NCBI GenBank assembly: GCA_013151585.1 | Contig: JAADHY010000210.1 | Location: forward strand, 1 to 11,375 | Direction: 5' to 3' | Source: Planctomycetota bacterium | GTDB lineage: Bacteria; Planctomycetota; Planctomycetia; Planctomycetales; Planctomycetaceae | Length of the DNA stretch: 11,375 bases | Shown: positions 7,120 through 11,375 of the stretch, in pieces | How positions within the stretch are numbered: the first letter of the stretch is position 1 | How the letters are laid out: every line of letters begins with the position of its first letter | The notes under the pieces: model-generated | Databases searched by the model: none | Told to the model about the DNA's origin: nothing | The model's input: the letters and a program-made list of their open reading frames with translations, nothing else | Translations under genes and position numbers: made by a program

Positions 7120-7389
7120 TCATGGCTTTACCCATTCACAGCGTGATACCGCCGCCCCATGACATTGCCGATCGTGTCTTTGCCACGCCAGTGCCTTGCC
7201 CCAACGTAGCGTGACCGTTCAGAGCCTGACTCGTAACCAATACCATTGTGTCCCACTCTGTCAGCATCAGCAACGCAGCAGGCAGTGGATTTTCAACGGG
7301 AAAGAGTTGAAGGGACGACACGTTGTGGTGCAGGCGTCTCGTCTGCAATGGGTGTCCGCGATCGCCGCACGACACCTCAACGTTCCTCC
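7120..7389. repeat. Possible dispersed repeat or structured RNA segment
   Basis: Directly downstream of the - strand gene ending at 7390. TGCAGGCG (7329-7336) pairs with CGTCTGCA (7340-7347) around a 3-base loop; its one G-T step is tolerated only in a + strand RNA. GGTGTC (7351-7356) pairs with GACACC (7371-7376). The conceptual - strand peptide of this segment, including GHATLGQGTGVAKTRSAM, reminds me of recurring short hypothetical proteins in planctomycete genomes. That is memory only. A repeat family would need a genome search. Confidence 0.25.
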
Positions 7390-8343
7390 TCAGGCCATCA
7401 AATACAGCAGTGCCCGTTCGGCTTGTTTCCGCGTTGCAACGTCCTCCACAAACCGCATCAGTGTGAAAAAGCCGTACAGAGTCTTAATGCGATGAGTCAG
7501 CCAAGCGGACCACTGGACCGATTTCTTGCGACTCCAGTAATCGACGGTTCGTGGATCATGCTCGGCTTTCTGAAGCGGTCCCAGTTCGTTCGAGACATCG
7601 GGAAGCGTGCGCCACAGGCAGACGTGGCGGTGATGCGCCGCAAGCCCCGTTTCGGCCAACTTCTTGTAGCCGAACGCCGACAGCTCGATCAGCCCCGCGG
7701 CGTGGTTGATAATATGGAAGAGACCGCCAAATCCGCGCCGACGAATCGAGGCTCCGTGGATGAGTTCGTTCACAACGATCTCGGTCATGGCCGACAGCGA
7801 ACGGTACGGAGCGATCGGTGGCCGCTGCGACAGGATCACTTCCTCGCCGCCTTGCCAGCCGCGTTGCCGGCCGTAGTAGCCCCGCCCGGGCGAGGCATTA
7901 TTGAACGCTTCGATCAACTTGCAGATGCCCGCCACGCATGACGGGGGCGCGAATTGCGGGTGGTCGTGGAGCGATCGTAAAGCGGCCGCCGCGAAAATAA
8001 CGTTGTGGCCGGATTGACGGAGCTGGCCAATGTTCCGGGAAAGCGCTTCGGCGATCTGGGGGATCAACGCTGCCTGCGGTGGCTCGGCGACCATCGGCTC
8101 AAAAAGCTGCGGAACGGTCACGCCCATCTTCTTCGGATCGAACCAGACGGTCTCTTCTCCACGCATGATTCGGTCCAACTCGGCCTCGATCGCCCGATAC
8201 ACCCCAGCCGGCAGATTGGTCACGTCTTCCCCCAAGAAGTACCCTGCCACGACCGCGGCTCCCAAGTGCCCCGCCATCGGTCCGGCTCGATGAGCCTTCG
8301 CCAGCCCGGACAAGCCTTTCACCAGATAATCGAACCGTACCAT
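7390..8343 (-). CDS. Unrecognised histidine-rich soluble protein
   Basis: A 317-residue protein that I do not recognise. It has no signal peptide and no clear membrane helix, and it looks largely alpha-helical. Histidines are frequent: H18, H26, H113, H126 and H128 (LHDH), H196, H210 and H214 (HIINH), H237, H238 and H240 (HHRH), H262 and H284. Several sit next to acidic or aromatic residues, which would suit a metal or cofactor site, but no known motif is complete. Codon use matches the neighbours. The start is well supported: AAAGGAG on the - strand (AAGGAG at 8357-8352) lies 8 nt before the ATG at 8343. It stands alone, about 930 bp from the Rieske gene and 680 bp from DUF368, so the neighbourhood gives no function. 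It is likely real and conserved within its lineage. Confidence 0.72.
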   Translation of the reverse strand: MVRFDYLVKGLSGLAKAHRAGPMAGHLGAAVVAGYFLGEDVTNLPAGVYRAIEAELDRIMRGEETVWFDPKKMGVTVPQLFEPMVAEPPQAALIPQIAEALSRNIGQLRQSGHNVIFAAAALRSLHDHPQFAPPSCVAGICKLIEAFNNASPGRGYYGRQRGWQGGEEVILSQRPPIAPYRSLSAMTEIVVNELIHGASIRRRGFGGLFHIINHAAGLIELSAFGYKKLAETGLAAHHRHVCLWRTLPDVSNELGPLQKAEHDPRTVDYWSRKKSVQWSAWLTHRIKTLYGFFTLMRFVEDVATRKQAERALLYLMA

Positions 8344-9025
8344 TCGACAGTCTCCTTTGGACCTTTAACAGCTCCGAACCGGAAACGGCCTTCGTGTCTT
8401 CGAAGATCAAAAGAGCCGTCGGAACTGTTAATCTTCCGATGAGTGTTTACGGAATGGAAGATATCATCCTGATCGAAAACAGATGCTACGTGGCGGTGAC
8501 AGAAGCTGCTAGCTTCCGTCGCCCATCTCGCGGTTGGTTTCAAGTCCATCGACCGCGGCGGTCACGGCGTGCGGGAACTCGGCAGAAAATTCAAACAAGT
8601 TTGAGCGTTTGCTGCTCGCTTTGCTTGCTTGAAGTATCGCGGGAATCTCGGTGCTCGTCCGCTCAGCTACGCACCCCGAGGCCGAAGACGCTTCTGGAGT
8701 TGGTCGAACAGTGAGTTCAGCTCGGCAAGCTAGCGTTGCAACAGACGCTCGGTCGACGTCGGAAGCTCGCCCGAACCTGTTCCACCAACCGGAGCTTTTA
8801 ATCAGGACGCCCTGTTCGTGTCTTTTCTCCAAACCGATCAAGACGCCATCTTCGCAGCCGTTTTCAAGTCTCTTTCGGACGCACGAGGCACTTTGTGATT
8901 TCGACGTCCGGACCGAGAAGCTCGTCTTCTTTCCCGCGAGCGGGAGTGGGAACTTCGAATGCTGATCCACACGCACCCAGACGATCTGCTTCTGCGATGG
9001 AAACACGCGATGAAGCCGGCTTCGT
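8344..9025. other. 682-bp stretch without an intact recognisable gene
   Basis: Both strands have open frames of 80-165 codons, but none shows a domain. The - strand frame from 9006 to 8509 (165 codons) is Ser/Ala/Glu-rich and lacks a clear ribosome site. A + strand reading from about 8640 to 9081 looks protein-like only when frame changes and stops are ignored; it is listed separately as a possible decayed gene. GAAGCCGGCTTC at 9012-9023 is a perfect palindrome just past the DUF368 stop and may mark its transcript end. Confidence 0.5.
8352..8357 (-). promoter_or_regulatory. Ribosome binding site of the histidine-rich protein
   Basis: AAGGAG on the - strand, 8 nt before the ATG at 8343. It decides the start of an otherwise unrecognised gene. 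Confidence 0.65.
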
Positions 9026-9081
9026 TCAGTTGCTGCTGGTGTCGGTCTCTTGAGAGCCGGGTTGATTGCGAGACGCCATGA
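8734..9081 (+). pseudogene. Possible decayed coding sequence
   Basis: One + strand frame reads protein-like text on both sides of a single TGA at 8896-8898. Before it comes a stretch with FNQDALFVSFLQTDQDAIF; after it a stretch with LRMLIHTHPDDLLLRWKHAM. It ends at the TGA at 9079-9081, inside the 3' end of DUF368 on the other strand. Just upstream, a different frame (about 8640-8732) reads KTLLELVEQ, a stop, then VQLGKLALQQTL, as if a frameshift separates the two. I do not recognise the family. The call depends on how protein-like the text looks and could be chance. Confidence 0.25.
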
Positions 9082-10021
9082 GCGGTTGACGAGTGCGCTG
9101 GCCGTCGGCCTCGCTGGCCGACTCAGACGAGCGCCGTCGCTGGGCGAGCCAGTCCAAAAGGAACACCGCGGCCGCTCCGCACACCGCGATCGTCAGGGCC
9201 AGTGCGGCCGTCGCGTCGAGCGGCGCCGGGAGACCTTCGGGAAAAGGCCACAGCTTCCGCAGCGAACCGAGCATCAGCCCGCACAAAAAGGCCAGCGTCT
9301 GCGATTCGAAGTGGATCAGCAGCCACCGGAGCAACTTGGCGAAGGCGAGCAAACCCACCACACAGCCCGCGGCGAAGACCAAAAGAATCAACACCGTGGC
9401 CCGATGCACTTCGCCGTGGACCAAGTCGCGCAGGATGCCCGTGACCAGTTCGTACTTGCCCATGATCAGCAGGACGAACGAGCCGCTGATGCCGGGCAGG
9501 ATCATCGCACAGATACTGACGACCCCGCAGACGAACAAATACAGCAGCCCTTCGGGCGGGGTCGACAGGGCAGGCAGTCCGACCAGCACGAACGCGAACC
9601 CGGTTGCGCCCAGCAAACAGACAATCGACGAGATATGCCAGCGACGGACCATGCGGCCGACCAGCACGCTGGATCCGATGATCAGACCGAAGAACGCGGC
9701 GTAGGTCGCTGTGCGCTGGTAGACCAGCAGGTAGTGCATCAGCGTCGCCAGACCGAGGATGCCAGCCGCGTTTCCCGCCGCCAGGACCGACAGGAACCAA
9801 AGGTCCAGATGCTCGGCCGCCTGACGCCAGGCCTTCGTGCGGAGCAAGCGGGTTAACGTCAGGTCCACTCGGCTGATCGCCGTCACCAGGCGTGCGTAGA
9901 AGCCGAGGATGAGCGCTACGGTGCCTCCGGACACACCCGGAACGATATTGGCCGCTCCCATCAGCATGCCGCCCACAAACAGCGGCCCGTCTCGTTTGAT
10001 TGAAACCGGATTGGGAACCAT
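9026..10021 (-). CDS. DUF368 membrane protein, polyprenyl-phosphate translocase (PopT) family
   Basis: A 331-residue multi-spanning protein with the two family repeats: GAANIVPGVSGGT at residues 22-34 and LPGISGSF at 175-182. Each lies at the start of a half, giving the internal duplication typical of DUF368. About eight to ten hydrophobic segments fill residues 12-295. The last 35 residues are hydrophilic and variable. Members of this family (PopT) have been shown to return undecaprenyl phosphate across the cytoplasmic membrane for reuse in cell-wall and surface-polymer synthesis. The same role here is inferred from family membership. The ATG at 10021 has AAGG 6 nt upstream on the - strand. 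The gene diverges from the zinc-ribbon/uvrA pair. Confidence 0.9.
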   Translation of the reverse strand: MVPNPVSIKRDGPLFVGGMLMGAANIVPGVSGGTVALILGFYARLVTAISRVDLTLTRLLRTKAWRQAAEHLDLWFLSVLAAGNAAGILGLATLMHYLLVYQRTATYAAFFGLIIGSSVLVGRMVRRWHISSIVCLLGATGFAFVLVGLPALSTPPEGLLYLFVCGVVSICAMILPGISGSFVLLIMGKYELVTGILRDLVHGEVHRATVLILLVFAAGCVVGLLAFAKLLRWLLIHFESQTLAFLCGLMLGSLRKLWPFPEGLPAPLDATAALALTIAVCGAAAVFLLDWLAQRRRSSESASEADGQRTRQPLMASRNQPGSQETDTSSN

Positions 10022-10033
10022 GCGATGCCTTGT

Positions 10034-10047
10034 CTTGATCCGTCAAG
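10034..10047. promoter_or_regulatory. Inverted repeat in the divergent DUF368 / zinc-ribbon promoter region
   Basis: CTTGA (10034-10038) and TCAAG (10043-10047) form a perfect inverted repeat with a 4-base spacer. It lies 12 bp before the DUF368 start, in the only gap between two divergent genes. A weak + strand promoter-like pair, TTGATC (10035-10040) and TAAAGC (10058-10063) with 17-bp spacing, overlaps it. It may be an operator or a leader hairpin. Confidence 0.3.
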
Positions 10048-10089
10048 GTTGTCAGATTAAAGCGACGGCATCGTAGCGACCACGGGCAG

Positions 10090-10719
10090 TTGTGCAAAGA
10101 CGAAATCCAAGGAGCGGACGCTATCAAAGGCCCTATCTTCCGAATCAAGTTGGACGTTCGCCGTGTTTGGCGGTGTCCCCAGTGCGGCACCGTTCGCAAG
10201 ACGCATGGCAGTGTGGTGGTCCAGGAATGCGACCGCTGCGAGGGGACGGTGCGCATGCAACTGGTCGAATCGGCTCGGCCCGAGATGATGGCTTGCCCGA
10301 CCCAAGACACGACGTCCCTGGAACCTGCTGATCCGTCGACCGCGGCGGAGTCGGACCCGGGGGCGGATGCAGGCGGACCGCTGGTCAGCGCGGTTTCGAC
10401 CGAAATGGCCGCGCCGGAGATTGCTGCAGGGACCTGCTCCGACAAGGCGGATGCAGAGTCGGAACGGGCAGGCGAAGGCTCTCCGTCGACTTCCCCGAGC
10501 GACTTGTCGGCCGATGAACGCGCCGATCCCCAAGCCACGACGCCTCCGGGCGAACCCCGCAAGGGCAAACGGCGGCACCGCGGCCGAAAAAAAGCCAAAC
10601 GACGCAAGAAGTACCGGTCCGGCGGCAAGCGGGCCCCGTCTGATGCTGCGGGTTCGTCTACTCCGCAAGCGTCCGCATCCAGACCGAACCCAGGCGACCC
10701 GACGGGTGCGAAAGGTTGA
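10090..10719 (+). CDS. Small zinc-ribbon protein with acidic middle and very basic tail
   Basis: A protein of up to 209 residues. Near the N-terminus CPQCG (C29, C32) and CDRCEG (C47, C50) form a CxxC-x14-CxxC zinc ribbon. The preceding FRIKLDVRRVWRC is compact and probably structured. Residues 60-156 are Ser/Ala/Pro/Glu/Asp-rich and likely disordered. Residues 157-181 are almost all Arg, Lys, Gly and His, suggesting nucleic-acid binding. No enzyme motif is visible. The start is uncertain: TTG at 10090 has no clear ribosome site, whereas AAGGAG at 10109-10114 lies 8 nt before an in-frame ATC at 10123; a TTG at 10150 is also possible. The stop is 7 nt before uvrA, so the two genes are probably cotranscribed. 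Long open frames on the opposite strand are shadows. Confidence 0.75.
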   Translation: MCKDEIQGADAIKGPIFRIKLDVRRVWRCPQCGTVRKTHGSVVVQECDRCEGTVRMQLVESARPEMMACPTQDTTSLEPADPSTAAESDPGADAGGPLVSAVSTEMAAPEIAAGTCSDKADAESERAGEGSPSTSPSDLSADERADPQATTPPGEPRKGKRRHRGRKKAKRRKKYRSGGKRAPSDAAGSSTPQASASRPNPGDPTGAKG

Positions 10720-10726
10720 CGGGCTG

Positions 10727-11375
10727 ATGCGTGCCAGCGATTCCGATATCGTGATTCGCGGAGCCCGCGAGCACAATCTCCAGAACGTCGACCTGCGGCT
10801 CCCTCGCAACTCGCTGATCGTCATGACCGGCGTCAGCGGCTCCGGGAAAAGCTCGCTGGCCTTCGACACGCTCTACGCCGAAGGTCAGCGGCGGTACGTC
10901 GAGTCGCTTTCCAGCTATGCCCGCCAGTTCCTCGGCCAAATACCCAAGCCGGATGTCGACGTCATCGCCGGACTGGCCCCGTCGATTTCGATTCAGCAGA
11001 AGACCGGCGGGCGCAACCCGCGCAGCACGGTCGGCACGATCACGGAAATCTACGACTACTTGCGGCTCCTTTACGCGCGGGTGGGGACCGGTCACTGTCC
11101 TCAGTGCGGGCGATCGATCGCCGCTCAATCGCCCGAACAAATCATCGACAGCATCGCCGCATTGCCCGACGGCACGCGTTACCTGATCCTGGCTCCCGTT
11201 GTGCAGCAGCAGAAGGGGGAATACCGGGACCTATTTGCCGACTTGCTGCGGCAGGGCTTTCTGCGGGCCCGAGTCAACGGCCAAGTGGTCGAGCTGACGG
11301 AGTCGTTGGCATTGGATCGGCAGATGCGACACACGATCGAGGTGGTTGTGGATCGGCTGGTCGCGGGCCGGCACA
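10727..11375 (+). CDS. uvrA: Excinuclease ABC subunit UvrA, N-terminal part (3' end outside window)
   Basis: The first 216 codons of UvrA, the damage-sensing ATPase of nucleotide excision repair. It starts MRASDSDIVIRGAREHNLQNVD, with the Walker A GVSGSGKS at residues 35-42. LAFDTLYAEGQRRYVESLS (44-62) and QKTGGRNPRSTVGTITEI (91-108) are near-invariant UvrA text. CPQC at 124-127 is the first half of the zinc module that follows the Q-loop region. QQKGEYRDLF (161-170) opens the UvrB-binding/insertion region. The ATG at 10727 gives the canonical N-terminus; AAAGG at 10711-10715 lies 11 nt upstream. The frame stays open to the window end. The zinc-ribbon gene is 7 nt upstream. Confidence 0.97.
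   Translation, partial: MRASDSDIVIRGAREHNLQNVDLRLPRNSLIVMTGVSGSGKSSLAFDTLYAEGQRRYVESLSSYARQFLGQIPKPDVDVIAGLAPSISIQQKTGGRNPRSTVGTITEIYDYLRLLYARVGTGHCPQCGRSIAAQSPEQIIDSIAALPDGTRYLILAPVVQQQKGEYRDLFADLLRQGFLRARVNGQVVELTESLALDRQMRHTIEVVVDRLVAGRH

Larger units (their letters stand above)
6459..7389. other. 931-bp stretch without a convincing gene
   Basis: Open frames exist on both strands, but none carries a recognisable domain, a good ribosome site or protein-like composition. No tRNA-like cloverleaf or T-loop was found. The stretch holds the candidate respiratory promoter (6730-6758), a strong hairpin (6942-6978), a near-palindrome (7007-7024) and a segment with paired hairpins (7329-7376). I see nothing else in it. 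It could contain an unannotated RNA gene or the remains of a mobile repeat. Confidence 0.6.

Noticed and set aside
6459..7389. tRNA or other known RNA gene in the longest gap
   Set aside because: No T-loop or acceptor-stem pairing of tRNA type was found; a GCGAATCC-like string near 6940 lacks the required TTC and partner arms.
8509..9006. 165-codon - strand frame in the gap before DUF368
   Set aside because: No domain, no convincing ribosome site and Ser/Ala-rich composition; kept only as a possibility in the gap note.
9123..10628. 501-codon open frame on the - strand over DUF368 and the zinc-ribbon gene
   Set aside because: Low-complexity Arg/Ser/Pro text with no domain. It runs across the DUF368 motifs in another frame and across the divergent promoter gap.
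10057..10869. 270-codon - strand frame opposite the zinc-ribbon gene and uvrA
   Set aside because: Arg-rich shadow of two + strand genes with clear motifs.
1..11375. CRISPR array, insertion sequence or integrase
   Set aside because: No regularly spaced direct repeats, transposase-like text or terminal inverted repeats were seen.

Overview
The window (about 60% GC by eye, densely coding) most likely comes from a planctomycete, probably of the Pirellulales type. This is an inference from the gene mix: System I cytochrome c maturation genes, a Rieske/cytochrome b pair followed by a multihaem cytochrome, a DUF368 membrane protein, and a small zinc-ribbon gene in front of uvrA. No rRNA or tRNA is present to confirm the phylum.

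Region 1 (1-3266, + strand) is a cytochrome c maturation cluster: the C-terminal part of CcmA (cut by the window edge), CcmB, CcmC, a CcmD-like one-helix protein, and a membrane-anchored protein with a carboxypeptidase-regulatory-like beta domain. CcmE, CcmF and CcmG/H are not in the window.

Region 2 (3318-6458, - strand) converges on region 1. It is a three-gene respiratory operon read as Rieske protein, cytochrome b, then a nine-haem cytochrome c with a C-terminal membrane anchor. The genes overlap (20 nt, then ATGA), so they are translationally coupled. Together they look like a quinol:cytochrome c oxidoreductase in which a multihaem cytochrome takes the place of cytochrome c1 or f. The neighbouring ccm genes would help attach its haems. 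The cytochrome b has b6-type histidine spacing but lacks the cysteine that holds haem ci in b6f and Bacillus-type proteins.

Region 3 (6459-7389) has no convincing gene. It holds a candidate sigma70-like promoter for the respiratory operon, a strong + strand hairpin followed by four Ts, an 18-bp near-palindrome, and a segment with two adjacent hairpins that may belong to a dispersed repeat.

Region 4 (7390-10021, - strand) contains an unrecognised histidine-rich soluble protein, a 680-bp stretch that may hold a decayed + strand gene, and a DUF368 protein (polyprenyl-phosphate translocase family).

Region 5 (10022-11375, + strand) diverges from DUF368. A small protein with an N-terminal zinc ribbon and a very basic tail is followed 7 nt later by uvrA, which runs off the window end.

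The most interesting features are the Rieske/b/nonahaem complex with an altered haem-ci site, the unusual end of the ccm cluster, the unrecognised histidine-rich protein, and the structured non-coding stretch between 6.9 and 7.4 kb.
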